A stretch of 64,000 nucleotides of DNA from Endomychus coccineus (taxonomy: Eukaryota; Arthropoda; Insecta; Coleoptera; Endomychidae): assembly GCA_958510875.1 (NCBI GenBank), contig OY294069.1, positions 159,773,111-159,837,110 of the forward strand, in the 5' to 3' direction. The position numbers and the translations under genes were made by a program. Below are positions 23,607-35,329 of this stretch, one piece after another. The notes beneath the pieces were generated by a model. The model had not been told where the DNA came from and searched no databases. It saw only the letters and a list, made by a program, of their open reading frames with translations. Each line of letters starts with the position of its first letter. Positions within the stretch are counted from its first letter, which is position 1.

Positions 23607-23859
23607 AAGTTTAAAGTTTCTTTGCCTAATTGGCCACTATCGTGTATGTAACTTAAGAGATATAGAATTAAATTTTCTGAGTTATGAAGATAACTTAGAT
23701 AATTTAACATAGGATTATAAAGATGAATAAACGTAAAAGATTGAACCATAGGCGGGATTCGAACCCACATTTCTGGATTTCTAGTCCAGGGTGTTTACCA
23801 ATTACACCACTTCGGTCCTATTAGATTTTTATATTTTTGTAAATATAAACCTCTGAAAG
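23575..23859 (-). mobile_element. tRNA-derived SINE, copy 1
   Basis: On the minus strand, 23818 down to 23741 forms a tRNA-like head: D arm GTGT...ACAC, anticodon arm CTGGA-CTAGAAA-TCCAG, T arm GTGGG-TTCGAAT-CCCGC, with a partly paired acceptor stem. The A and B boxes of an internal Pol III promoter are readable (ggtgtaattggtaaacacc and ggttcgaatcc). The anticodon position reads AGA, but there is no long variable arm, so it is not a functional Ser tRNA. The body and tail recur at 44.0 kb. Confidence 0.75.
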
Positions 23860-23861
23860 GA

Positions 23862-24102
<241 letters not shown>

Positions 24103-24164
24103 AATATTATTTTAAATGGTAACATTTGTCATTGCACGGAATAATGAATAATGTCCACAGTTTG

Positions 24165-24440
24165 ATTATTCATCGCGTCGCGCTATTGCTGCTCCCCATG
24201 TCGCCGAAACGAACAGAACCAAGAATAATCGATGTGGTACAATTTCGATTCTTCGTGGTTCTGTTCGTTTCGGCGATGCGGGCATTTTTAATTGAAATTG
24301 GTGCGATATAGACGCTTTGTGCTTATATAATTAGTTTTAAGAAAATTAGTCTTCTGATGATGGTCGTGAGACCCAAAACGTGCGTAAAGACGAAAATATA
24401 AAACAAAGTGTTAATCTGACTTATTTCCTGAGAATTTCAT
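24165..24440 (+). mobile_element. Penelope-like terminal region, family A
   Basis: The segment shares its layout with 39140-39380 and, reversed, 52500-52720: a cgaaacgaacagaacc-type hairpin, the aattgaaattggtgc word, a hammerhead-like motif, then gtgttaatctgacttatttcctgagaatt. The hairpin arms 24201-24233 and 24245-24276 pair almost perfectly. It sits just upstream of PLE coding sequence. The assignment to a PLE terminal repeat is inferred from the ribozyme and this position. Confidence 0.55.
24349..24392 (+). ncRNA. Hammerhead-like ribozyme, family A, damaged core
   Basis: CTGATGA (24354-24360), extra T, stem II GGTC-GTGA-GACC, then CAAAAC where GAAAC is expected, a 4-base loop and GTA. Stem I is good: GTCTT before the core pairs with AAGAC after GTA. 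Loss of the core G makes cleavage unlikely for this copy. Confidence 0.6.
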
Positions 24441-24489
24441 ATATAAATGATATAAAATAGCTCCGTTTAATAGTCTAGTTTATAGATTA

Positions 24490-25140
24490 TTCAACGTCCC
24501 TTTGAGCCAGCAGAATTATAACAACGAAGTTGAGAAACTTCAGCAAATTGCGTTGGACAATGGTTACCACAAATCTTTGATCAATAATTTAATTTCTAAA
24601 CAAAAAAGGAAATTGGAACGTAGCCAACTAACCAAATTAGAGCCATTACATCAAAATACTTCAATAAAATTCAAAAGTTTCACTTATCATTCTACAGTAA
24701 TTAATAAATCCCATAGTTTCTTTTCTAAATTTGCAATACAACCAGTATATAGATGTAAGAACAAAGTAAAACACCGTTTAGGCAACACGTTTGATAAAGT
24801 TTCCGATTTCGACCAATCCGGAATTTACAAAATCAATTGTGAGTCGTGTTCAAAAATTTTAACTCGTTATAAAGAAGATGTTGTCCATATAAAGAAAAAT
24901 AACGATTGAAAAATCAAGGGCAGCCTAACATATTTTGAATACAGGTCAAACCATTTCTCAAGAAAGTTTATTACTTTTAAAACACATTACAGACAAATAT
25001 CTAGGTGATTTAGAAGGAAAGGAAATGTATAAACGAAAAAGCAATTTTTCAAATTCCGATTTATCTCCAGCTAAGGGTAACCCATTGTTTACATTATTAT
25101 CCCGAAATAGTATTCAAACAGGACATTTTGATTTATAATT
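24490..25140 (+). pseudogene. Penelope-like reverse transcriptase C-terminus (GIY-YIG region)
   Basis: The first frame (24502-24909) ends in YRCKNKVKHRLGNTFDKVSD and SGIYKINCESCSK, the linker and first strand of the GIY-YIG nuclease that follows the reverse transcriptase in Penelope-like elements. The YIG part is deleted. The second frame (24935-25138) has HITDKYLGDLEGKEMYKRKS and KGNPLFTLLS, the usual C-terminal end. The reverse transcriptase itself is absent. This is a 5'-truncated, frameshifted copy. Confidence 0.75.
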
Positions 25141-25142
25141 TA

Positions 25143-25190
25143 GTTTACTCTGATGATGGCTACTTGGTAGCCAAAAGGTCCTCAGTACTT
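25143..25190 (+). ncRNA. Hammerhead-like ribozyme, family B
   Basis: It lies directly after the PLE coding end. CTGATGA at 25150-25156, extra T, stem II GGCTAC-TTG-GTAGCC, then AAAAG (GAAAG in sister copies), loop GTC, CTC, and AGTA pairing with TACT before the core. A two-pair stem III (AG/CT) is consistent with minimal PLE hammerheads. The G-to-A change in the GAAA box probably disables this copy. Confidence 0.6.
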
Positions 25191-25273
25191 CAAGTGGATA
25201 AGGGTGATTATTTCTTATCAATAGTATTATTCATACAACACAGATTAAAAAAACCGTTATAATTATTACTAAC

Positions 25274-25459
25274 CTTCTTGTGGTAACATTATGAGATTAC
25301 TGGGCTCTGAAGGGCTACCTTCCCCGACGCTGTTCACTGCGCTGACTCGAAATTGGTACGCTGCAGCGGCTTTCAGGTTCTCTAAGGTGATCCATCGTTG
25401 ACTTATAGATACGTTACTCAGCTCGGTTACCCAATTGAGTAAAGGGTCGGGAATTGGTC
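25274..25459 (-). CDS. sdk: sdk exon 9: second half of FN3-1
   Basis: The open frame reads PIPDPLLNWVTELSNVSISQ, then RWITLENLKAAAAYQFRVSA and NSVGEGSPSEPSN, a complete FN3 E-to-G strand set. It joins exon 8 through a split Gly codon and exon 10 through a split Ala codon. The acceptor is aattttag and the donor GTTAGT. About 3.7 kb of repeat-filled intron follows. Confidence 0.94.
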
Positions 25460-25769
25460 CTAAAATTGGGGGTACTTATGGAGCACAATTACACTGTTCA
25501 GTTCTAATGATGGAAGGTATAAATTGATAATAGCTGAGCATGCATATTGATTGCAGTTAATCTTTGAAACCCCATAAAGTATGTACAGAATGTCTTACGT
25601 AAATTTAAAAAAGTGAGTAAATTATTAGTCACATTCACGACAATTTAGATGTGAAAACCGAATAGATTTTATTTCATCCTCAATTTAGAGGTTCGGAGAT
25701 ACGTAATATAAGGGTTAACTTCATTTTTAGAGAGACTAAGCAATTCTAAACATTAACAAATCTAATATA
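25460..25769. other. sdk intron 8, 5'-most repeat-free piece next to exon 9
   Basis: Ordinary AT-rich intron sequence lies between exon 9 and the transposon end at 25770. No feature was recognised. Confidence 0.35.
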
Positions 25770-28336
25770 CAGGATGTCCTCGAACTGCGTGGCTAAAATA
25801 AAACCGAAGATTCTTTGATTCGAAAAAAATTTGATGAGTCTTTTTACTTTTGCCTCAAGTGTCTTGTTTAGCCGGTAGAGGGCTTCAAAGTTGCAAAAAC
25901 AATTTTGTTTTTTCGGTATAACTTGAGAACGTGATGGAGGACTTTTACAATATTTGGCAGGTGAGTTACTGTCAATAATAGCCGTTTTTGAGAGCGGACC
26001 ATAGAGGCTTAGAGACCATGGAAATGGCTCAAACTTGAGGATGTAACGGGAAAAGTGTCCAGAACTTTTTTGTGGTCGATGTAATTCACTCTATATTTTT
26101 TATGTAGATAGCTTATCTAATTTGAAAACTTTTCTTACTCTTAGAAAATTTTGATAAAATCAACGGATTAGCTTGAAAAAAATAATTTTCGAGTCTCTGC
26201 AATTTTGGCTTACTAATTTTACTTGATTAAAATACCTTAGTTGCCTTTGCTTTTCTAATGTCATTTTGGCATTTGGAGAATTTATTCTCAAAACTGTCAG
26301 TTTTTACTTTGCTTTCTGTAAAAATTTTATAAAATTATGGCTCAAAATTTCACTAACACTAAAATGGTTAATATCTCGGTAAAACACGAATAATAAAAAC
26401 AATAGAAATGGGGAAACGATGTGATTATTTAGGAAAAACAAATGCTAGATTAAAAGAAACAACGAAACTTTTTGGGAAATCGCTAAGGCATCAATTGTTC
26501 GAAATGTTGCCCATTTTCCTGAATACACAAATTAATTCGTTTCAAGAAATTGAATTGAACTCTGGCTAGTACTTCAGGATCATTCTTCAATAAATCCGCT
26601 TCATGATTGATTCGTTGCAACAATTTCTCCCGTGTGTTTACTGGAGCTGCATAAACTTTCGACTTCAAAGCGCCCCATAGAAAGAAGTCGCAGGGCGTCA
26701 AATCAGGGGAGCGGGCCGGCCAGTTCACTGGTGCATCGTGTCCTCTACCTATCCAGCGATCTGGATATTCCGCATTCAAATGTCGCCTCACAGCTAATGT
26801 GAAATGAGGAGGTGCACCATCATGGATAAACCAGGCCACGACGAATGTGTAAGGGCAAGTCTTCCAACAGTTCAAGTAGCCTTTGTTCCAAAAAGTTCAA
26901 GTAGTTCTCCCCGTTCAATCGATCGGGTATAACGGTAGGGCCAATAATAAAGTTATCCACAATTCCAACCCAAACATTGATTTTAGTTTGATTCTGAAAA
27001 TATGTAACTTCCGTTTCATGATGATTTTCATCAGCATAGAAATGTTCATTATGGAGGTTAAAAAGACAACATCTCGTGAAAGTATCTTCGTCCGTGAACA
27101 GAATTCTTCTACAAAAATTGGGGTTTGCGTTTTGTCTTTGGACAATAAGCCGACAGAAATCTAGCCGATGACCTGGATCCATGGGCAATAAGTCTTGAAC
27201 TGTTGTAATATGATAGGGATACAACAGTTCTTCTTTCAGTACATTATGAACTAATGATTTTGAGGCTCCAATACGAAGTCCCAAACGTAGTGTGCTCATC
27301 CCAGGTTCAGTTTCAACCGCTTCCAGTATCGCTTCTTCGAGCTCTACCGTCCTTCTTGTCCGTCTGCGTCCAGTTTCTCTGCGATTTGCTTCAAATTTGC
27401 GAGTTTCGCGAAGGTTTGCCGATTTGGAATTCTGCGATGCGGATATCTTTCCCTTCTCCGGCCATTGCAACGACAAAGTCCATAAATCAATAACATATCA
27501 ACCATTTCAGTGTTAGTGAAATTTTGAGCCATAATTTTATAAAATTTTTATGGAAAGCAAAGTAAAAACTGACAGTTTTGAGAATAAATTCTCCAAATGC
27601 CAAAATGACATTAGAAAAGCAAAGGCAACTAAGGTATTTTAATCAAGTAAAATTAGTAAGCCAAAATTGCAGAGACTCAAAAATTAATTTTTTCAAGCTA
27701 ATCCGTTGATTTTATCAAAATTTTCTATCAGTAAGAAAAGTTTTCAAACATAATAAGCTATATACGTAAAAAATATAGAGTGAATTACATTGACCACAAA
27801 AAAGTTCTGGACACTTTTCCCGTTACATCCTCAAGTTTGAGTCATTTCTATGGTCTCTAAGGCTCTGTGCTCCACTGTCAAAAACGGCTATTATTAACAG
27901 TAACTCACCTGCCAAATATTGAAAAAGTCCTTTATCACGTTCTCAAGTTATACCGAAAAAACAAAATTATTTTTGCAACTTTGAAGCCCTCTACCGGCTG
28001 AACAAGACACTTGAGGCAAAAGTAAAAAGGCTCATCAAATTTTTTTCGAATCAAAGAATCTTCGGTTCTCATTTTCCATGAGGGAATGTGAAAGGGAACC
28101 TTTTTGACATACGCTAAGGTAACTTGAGTATGGGTCGCATGACAATAAAATAGGGTTGCCATCAAAAAATACCGGTGACGTAATTTCTCCTACACGAATC
28201 ATTCTGTATGTGTTAATTAAATTTGAGAGAATGCCCAAATGAAAATAAAATTCGACGGGTTCGAGCGTTCTTTCCAAAAATTTTTTACGAATTTATCCAC
28301 TACTTCACGAGAGCACTGAATTTAACGGACGCCCTG
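25770..28336 (-). mobile_element. IS630/Tc1-mariner-type transposon with long inverted repeats (DUF4817 + DDE)
   Basis: Short ends caggatgtcc at 25770 and ggacgccctg ending 28336 lie next to TATA on each side, consistent with a TA target site. Inside them, arms of about 550 bp (25800-26380 and 27530-28070) are near-perfect reverse complements, for example tttttcggtataacttgaga with its partner at 27940. The minus-strand transposase lies between the arms (26483-27532). About 265 bp of the right side (28072-28336) has no left counterpart. Confidence 0.9.
26483..27532 (-). pseudogene. Transposase, DUF4817 helix-turn-helix plus DDE_3, frameshifted
   Basis: The start at 27532 gives MAQNFTNTEMVDMLLIYG, the N-terminal DNA-binding domain typical of this insect family. 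A frame change leads to FEANRRETGRRRTR and LEEAILEAVETEPGMSTLRL. The catalytic blocks ILFTDEDTFTR, FIHDGAPPHF and WPARSPDLTPCDFFLWG are present. A second frame change near 26840 separates RRGL from WFIHDG. The key acidic residues remain readable, so decay is recent or mild, but the gene is not functional as sequenced. Confidence 0.88.
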
Positions 28337-29117
28337 TATACAAACCCTATGTGTGATATATTTTTAATTCAGCTTTCCATGGAGATTCCAAAAATTAAAT
28401 AACATATAGGATGTTCCATTTGAAAAAAATTGTCGCGAACGACATTACTCAAACGTGGATCACCTTGTATATTTGATTTTTCCTTATAAAATTGCAAATT
28501 GAGATTAAAAATCTACCCGAATCATAAGATTCCTCAGAAATGGATACTTTGGCTAAAAATGAATTTATTCAGTACGTTATTATGGCTTTACATGAAGTCG
28601 AAGCCAACTTCATCAAATAACACATACAGTCTCTGTTATAATTTTAAAATAAACATGTACACATTACATTAAGGTAACCGTCTTTCCAATTTTTTGCCAT
28701 TCTTTAAAACATAACACATGCAAATTAAAAATACATTAAGCATTATTGAACGAGACAAACTGGATCTCACAATTTTAGATTTACTTTAAAACATGGAACT
28801 TCCCAATAATGCATGCTCAAATAACGATGTTTTTGTGTTGGAAATATTATCTATTATAGAAAATAGGCAAAAATTGATAGCTTGAAAGAAATTTGTTTCC
28901 AATTTCACACCTCTTGATGAAACCTATAGTTGTTCTGTTTTAGACCTTCCCTCCAACCACCTAATCCCCCTCTCCTCAAGTAGCATCTTACCCTTTGTGA
29001 TACCTCATAATTAATTAATTAATATCACGTTCAAATGTTCTGCAAAACTACTCAATTCAAGTATAAGAAGGAAGCATTATCTAATCATCACATTTTCTAG
29101 GCATCAATTAGTCTAGA
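28337..29117. other. sdk intron 8, between two elements
   Basis: AT-rich intron. A tataggatgttcc word at 28404 and caccttgtata at 28464 could be ends of a tiny element related to the IS630-like group, but this is too weak to call. No gene is seen. Confidence 0.35.
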
Positions 29118-30812
29118 AGCTAGAGCGATACAGTGTGACTGAAAGTTAACCCGATGGCACTATGGCTTATTGTAACAGGACGGTTCAATGATCAATTTAT
29201 CTCATAGACCGACTCTTCACTCTCATGTAGTTCTCGCGATATAGCCTCCGCAAATTTTTAATTTTTTGACTGCAAGTTAACCCTTTTCAAGTTGCGGTTA
29301 CTTGAAAAGCATGACATTCTTATACACTTGCACCATGTGCCATCATGTTTTATCTTGTCCGTTTAAAATTGGGACCGAAAATGGACTGCGAGTTAACCCT
29401 CCCAAACCTGGTGGAAAATGTTTATTGGTGTTGCCCACTGTTGAAGTACGATATGCCATCAAAAGTTACCGGTCCAATTCAGAGTAATTGCCCATTATTT
29501 GGCCAGAAAATGAACATGTACGCCATTTTGTGGCTAAAACTTACAGACTATAATTTAACATGATGGCAACGTGTCATATACGTTATTTGAGCTCAAATAA
29601 AGATATCATATGAGCGCCATAATTTTTGCCCATTTTTAACCCCCCCCCTCAACCCCAGAAAGGCCTCCAAAAAAAATCACTAATTTCGATATTTAACCGC
29701 TGTCGGAGTTTTAATAATTGAATCATTCATCATGATATTGCTTTAATTATCCCCCTTCCTCATATTTATGTTTTTTTTCCACCCCTACCCCAATTTACCG
29801 TACCTACCCCTCGCGGTATTAACGCCGATATGCTGGTCGTGTATAATAATTGTTAATATAGTTTCGTACCAAAAATATACTTATACCATTCCCATCCATT
29901 AATGCACCCCCTTCAGCAAATCAACATTCCTAACCAACTCCTATTCGGAACAATAACAGAAAAATAATATTCTGGAACTTTTTTTCATTATTTATATCAG
30001 TATATATTATATTTCTCTAGTATTGTTCCGAATAAAGGTTGGTTAGGAGATGATGATGTGGTGAAGAGGAGGGGGGGGGGGGGGGTGCATTAGTGGATCG
30101 GAATGGTATAAGTATATTTTTAAGATTATATTGAGAATTATTGGACACGACCAGCATGTTTGGCGTTAATTCCTCGAGGAGTAGGTACGGTGAATGGGGG
30201 TAATAAAGCATAAATATGAAAAAGGTGGATAATTAAATCAATTTTATGATGAAAAACTCGTCTATCAAGGCTCCGACAAGGGTTAAATATCGAAATTACT
30301 TTTTTTGGGGTTGTGGGGGGATTGAAATGGGAAAAAACTAATGGCACTCATATGATATCACTAGTTGACCTCAAATAAACGTATTCGATACGGTGCGACC
30401 ACTGATAATCCGTAAGTTTTAGCCACAAAATGGAGTACATGTCCATTTTCTGGCCAAATAATGGCCAATTACTCTGAATTGGACAGGTAACTTTCGATGG
30501 TATATGGTATTTTAACAATTGGCAACACACATAAACATTTTCCACCAGGTTTGGGAGGGTTAACTCGCAGTCCATTTTCGGTCCCATTTTAACTGAACAG
30601 CCCGATAAAAAATGATGGAAGTGTATAAGTAACCGCAACTTGAAAAGGGTTAATTTGCAGTCAAAAAATCAAAAATTTGCTGAGACTGAATCTCGAGAAC
30701 AACACGAGAGCGAAGATTCGGTATGTGAGATGAATTGATCGTTGAACCGTCCTCTAACAATAAACTATAGTGCCATCTGGTTAACGTTCAGTCACACTGT
30801 ATCGCTCTAGCT
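29118..30812. repeat. 1.7 kb foldback palindrome
   Basis: agctagagcgatacagtgtg at 29118 is answered by cacactgtatcgctctagct ending 30812. Matching continues inward on both arms to near the centre (about 29965), so almost the whole element is two arms of about 840 bp with a spacer of roughly 40 bp. Examples are ggactgcgagttaaccctcc (29382) with ggagggttaactcgcagtcc (30552), and aataattgttaatatag-flanking text. Indels separate the arms. No transposase frame is credible. Confidence 0.9.
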
Positions 30813-31370
30813 CTTAGGCTAAATGGTTCTTCAAAACAAATTCGGCAGTACTGTACTTATGGATTCCTATTTAATGAAGAAGTAAGTAACTTATCACGTC
30901 ACCTTCTAGTGTTTGGGTATCTCAATTGATTCACAAAGATCTAAAACCTTAGTGCTGGTACTCTCAAAAGCCTGTTTGGGTGAACGCTTTATCTATCCTT
31001 CAAAAAGAACCGAGAGAAAGTAACATCATCCTAGGTGTTCAAAATCTTCATCAAGAATTGCCAAGAGTGTTATGCCAAAAGAGAATATGCTTATAGGAAT
31101 CAGAGGTTGGTATGAATTTCGGATGCAAAAACAAGTCTGTCAAATGTAGTCTAATGGTCATAATTATGGATCACAAACTAGTTTCAAACATTGAGGGAAC
31201 GTAAATGACATCCATGAGCAATTTGAAGAAAAGCAAATGGTAAAATTCCGCGGTATCATTATTTTGGATCTACTTAATATGTAACATGCTAAAATGAAAA
31301 TTTTATCACATGCTGCATACAACACAAAAACAAAGTTAATTATCATTTCCCATAAGAAAACTCCACTTAC
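30813..31370. other. sdk intron 8, 5' part next to exon 8
   Basis: Intron sequence in which I recognise no gene or repeat. Confidence 0.35.
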
Positions 31371-31672
31371 CCAATTCGGGGACCTCACGTTTTTGTATTA
31401 TGTACTGTTGAATGGGACTGTTTCCATCGAAACCCGGCGTCCAACTAACATTTACAACCCTCTGCATTGAAGTGTCCAACCTTTGAGCTTTCACATTGGT
31501 AGGAGGAAATGGTAGTTCCACAACACTTAGAATTGCTGCTCTCGTATCATTACCACCATCTGATGTCACCACACATGTATATTCTCCCACATCAGAAGCT
31601 CGAACAGCGTAAATTTCGAGCGTACCATCTGAGTGTATCCTTATTCTTTGGTTGGTGCTAGGATTCAGTAAT
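31371..31672 (-). CDS. sdk: sdk exon 8: end of Ig6, start of FN3-1
   Basis: The exon encodes the second half of Ig6, including ASDVGEYTCVVTSDGG with the F-strand cysteine, and then crosses to FN3-1 (PFPPTNVKAQRLDTSMQRVV, NVSWTPGFDGNSPIQQYIIQ). It therefore carries the Ig-to-FN3 boundary. The acceptor is atttccag and the donor GTAAGT. Confidence 0.95.
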
Positions 31673-32748
31673 CTGGAAATCGAAAATAGTGTAAATTGTT
31701 TTTTTCCAAGTTATTGCTATATCTCCCTGTAGCTGGGCTCGGTGTTACTGAAGGCATTTGCTTGGTACATACTTATTTCTTATGCATTACCTTCAATATG
31801 TGTTTGTCTTCTGTTATCAAGGAATTGAACAAAAATCTTCATGAATGACTTAATGCTCATTTCAATGATTGTTAATGAACGCTATCAGTTTATGGTCAAG
31901 ATATTCATTATAAATGTGCATTACTCAATCAAGATCTTTGATAAGGATAAGTCCGGATGTGGATAGATATCAAAATGAGGAAACAAATGTAGTCCAGTTT
32001 TCCGTATTATTCGAGGAAGACACATTTGAAAAGGAATAAATGTATACTGAAGGATTGCAAGTGTTGAGCTTCGTCATTTACGATTGAAAATAAGTTTTTC
32101 AAGGAATAACAATTCCAGTATTGGACTATGAGAAACAATTTTGGGATATCAGGATGTAACAAAAGGCACAATGAATCTGACCCAACCCTCCTATAACTGC
32201 TTTTCAATTTAAAATTTCATAATAAAAAGTTGGAATATTTTAAATTAATAAATGTGCCCAATTTGGTTGGCAAATTATAGAGAGCAATGACAAAATTATT
32301 TGTTCATGTTATTCTCTGCACCCGGAATATCTAGCGAATGGGTCCGTTTTGTTTTTTTTTTCACTTTTTTGAAAACCATTTAATCGAAGAAATAAATTCT
32401 TTATAGTCTTTATAGTAAAGTGTTTTTTCTTTATGTTTTGACATTCCAACGGCTGGTTGATGAACTCACATATTGGTAATAATTTCCATCAAATCCACGA
32501 AGTAAAATACTTTGTGACAGTTTATCAACATAAAATAAGAATTTTTCTTCATTTTTACTAACATTTTTTTGGTACAATTATAATTGTGACTGCGGGTTTG
32601 ACGCTGATCCACTAGTTTTAGTTTATAATGATGCGTTGAAACTGCAGTCACAATTATTATTGTTTCAATAAAATGATAAATAATTTGTTTTGGTTATATA
32701 GCTTTCAGACAAATTATATATTTTATTTTTTATTACTCGACATGCTTA
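31673..32748. other. sdk intron 7, 3' part
   Basis: AT-rich intron between exon 8 and mariner 2. No gene or clear repeat is seen. Confidence 0.4.
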
Positions 32749-34510
32749 CGAGGGCAAGGTGATAAGTTCCTGAAAAATTAAGCAAGAAATGATTTATTTG
32801 GTCAAAACTTATTTTATTTCTCAACATAATCTCCTTGTATCCCGATACACTTTGCAGTATAGGAATCTTCCATCCCTATACGAGATTACCTAAAATTCCT
32901 CAATTAGCGAATACAACCTTATTCCTATTATTGAATACATATAATTCATATGTTTGTAAATGCATAAGGAATATACAAACAATATGTTTAGTGTTATGAT
33001 TACCTTGTAACAATATAAACATATTGTTTAGTATGAGCTGTACAACAAGGGACCCTGACATCGTGAGCGTGGGAACCTTGTATCCAAGGTGGCTATTGAG
33101 AAGTGATACATATACTAAGATTATTAAGACATTATGATTATCAATATGATTGTTACGTGATGCTTATATTTATCATGATCAATTGTTATAAGTAGTGTAA
33201 TTGTGTGGAGTACGACTTTAAGTCATAATGACGTCGATCTCCAAATCAGTAAATACAAACCCTTTTTGTAACGTGAGTGTTTCAATTCCTGTGCCCCAAA
33301 GCACCACCCCGATCAGCTTATGGCAAACTGTCTCCAGTCGTTAAGAGCTGATCCCTACAACTTAGTCCAACGTTTTTCAAATTTTTCGATCGCTTCCAAA
33401 TAATACGATTTCGGCAATCCTTCGAAAAAGGCTTTTGCTTCAGCGATGACCTTAAAGTTGAAGCCAAATCTCTTTCCGTCAAGCATTATCTTCAAGTTTG
33501 GAAATAGATAAAAATCGCAGGGAGGCAAATCTGGAAAATATGGTGGATGACGAACCAATTCGTAGCGCAATTCATGCAATTTTGCCATTGCGACTGCGGT
33601 CATGTGCGCCGGTGCTTTGTCTTGATGGAAGAGAACCTTTCTTTGCCAAATGCGGTCGTTTTCGCTTCAAAGTGGAGTCGAATCAATCTAACAGCCCTGT
33701 ATAATATACGCCGATGATCGTTTTGCCCTTTTCAAAGTAATCTATATTGACGATACCGGGTGCATCACAAAAAACTATCGCCATGACTTTGTTGGTCGAT
33801 AAACCCACTTTGGCCTTTTTCGGCTTCGATTCACCAGAACAAGTCCACTGTTTCGACTGTTCTTTGGTCTCTTGTGTGTTGTGATGGATCCATGTTTCGT
33901 CCACGGCTACGAAACGCAAAAAGTCCTTCTGATCGCGCTTGAACATCGCCAAACACTCCTTTGAAGTTGTCACACGGTTGCCCTTGTTGTCAACAGAGAG
34001 CAAATATGGCACGACACCCATCTGGCAGATAGCTTTCCAATATTCAAAAATGTGTGCAAAATGTTCAGTACCTCAGCAATCTCGTGCACAACCCGCCGAT
34101 CGTTCAATATCATAACATCCATTTTATCCAGGATTTCTGGCGTTGTAACCTCAATGGGATGACCAGAACGTTCGGCGTCCTTTGTGGTCATACTACCTCA
34201 ACGAAAATCAGTAAACCACTTGTGAATCGTTCCAATCGATGGTGAGGAGTCCCCATAATGTTTAGCAAACGATGCTTTGATTTGCGTAATGTTTTTCCAC
34301 GCAAGAAATAATGTTTAATCAAGACATTCACATTTTTCCATGTTTGCAAAACTCTTCAAGGTTGGGTGTCAAAACAGAACTGGATGACATATCAGTCTGA
34401 AAATTTTAATGCGTTCTAGTAGTTAAAGATGTTACATCACAAACGTCACATGGGATTTTCGATTGTGGCGTCATCTGTGTTATTTATCAGGCACTTTTCA
34501 CCTGCCCTTG
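32749..34510 (-). mobile_element. mariner transposon 2 carrying a solo LTR
   Basis: Inverted ends cgagggcaaggtgataagtt (32749) and aggcacttttcacctgcccttg (to 34510) are each next to TA. The minus-strand transposase is readable in pieces: ATTKDAERSGHPIEVTTPEI near 34190, FVAVDETWIHHNTQETKEQS near 33920, HELRYELVRHPPYFPDLPPC near 33560 and EKFEKRWTK at 33360. Frames shift around 33640-33700, where the second catalytic block is lost. The C-terminal dozen codons lie on the far side of the inserted LTR. Confidence 0.92.
32853..33359. mobile_element. Solo LTR inserted in mariner 2
   Basis: A 507 bp insert splits the mariner sequence between ...RWTK and CIGIQGDYVEK. It begins TGCAG, ends CTACA (TG...CA with a 5 bp imperfect inverted end), and is bounded on both sides by actt (32849-32852 and 33360-33363), a 4 bp target duplication. 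It has no internal coding region, so it is read as a single LTR left by recombination. The strand and family are not assigned. Confidence 0.75.
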
Positions 34511-34808
34511 TATGTCAAGTTTATTATATTATTCGTGTATCCAAAATGATTTATTTGAACTACAAATATTTGATCACTTTTTCGAACAAACACCTATTCA
34601 TTCAAACAAATAAATCACTTCATTGAATACTATGTTTATTGAACAATTCAATACACATGGTGATATTTGAAGAATCAATTGTGTTTTATTTGTTCAAAAT
34701 TGAATGATTAGATCAAACGGTGACGGGAGCGAAAAAATACTGTATAGGTGAGTAAAAAAGAGATAAAATTTATCAAAACTAGATTAGACGAGTAAATAAG
34801 TAACTTAC

Positions 34809-34935
34809 CTAGTTCTATAGTACCAGAGCAAACTGTATGGTACTGCCGGATCGGCTGATACTTTGCATTGTAATGTAGGTGTATGTCCTAGCAAGACTCT
34901 GGTATCAGCAGGTGGTTGGATTATTTGTGTTCTCA
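34809..34935 (-). CDS. sdk: sdk exon 7: first half of Ig6
   Basis: The frame reads RTQIIQPPADTRVLLGHTPT, LQCKVSADPAVPYSLLWYYR: the B-strand cysteine and C-strand tryptophan of an Ig domain. The acceptor is tttaaacag and the donor GTAAGT. A split Arg codon joins it to exon 8 across a 3.1 kb intron holding a mariner with a solo LTR inside it. Confidence 0.93.
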
Positions 34936-35329
34936 CTGTTTAAATAAAACAATACTTAAAACCTGTAGCTTAATCATGGATCAGTATACAATTATTGAAT
35001 TCCGTTATTTGATAACTCTCAAAATCTCTATCTCGTTTTTGAAGGCGAATACTTTTTCATTACCTACCAAAGAAAATTGAGCGCTATAATATTGAGCTTA
35101 TCTGTGCGACTTTGAGATATGTGGATATTATTCGGTTTTCTATAACTGTGAAAGGCAATAATTGTTTTATGGATAATTAGGTGTCTTTAATACCGATAAG
35201 ATATCTGGTGACATGATTAAAACATGGAGTTTGTTAACCCGACTACGGATATTTGAAAATTGTTGCAATAGAGTTTAATTAGGACCATACTAAGAAAAAA
35301 TGTTTAATATAACTTAAAGAATAGTTACA
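34936..35329. other. sdk intron 6, 3' part
   Basis: AT-rich intron. No feature was recognised. Confidence 0.35.

Noticed and set aside
23741..23818. Functional Ser (AGA) tRNA gene
   Set aside because: No long variable arm, imperfect acceptor stem, and the same sequence with body and tail recurs elsewhere; a SINE explains it better.
30017..30638. Minus-strand frames inside the palindrome, one sharing residues with plus-strand frames at 29.3-29.5 kb
   Set aside because: The similarity comes from the inverted arms themselves; none encodes a known protein.
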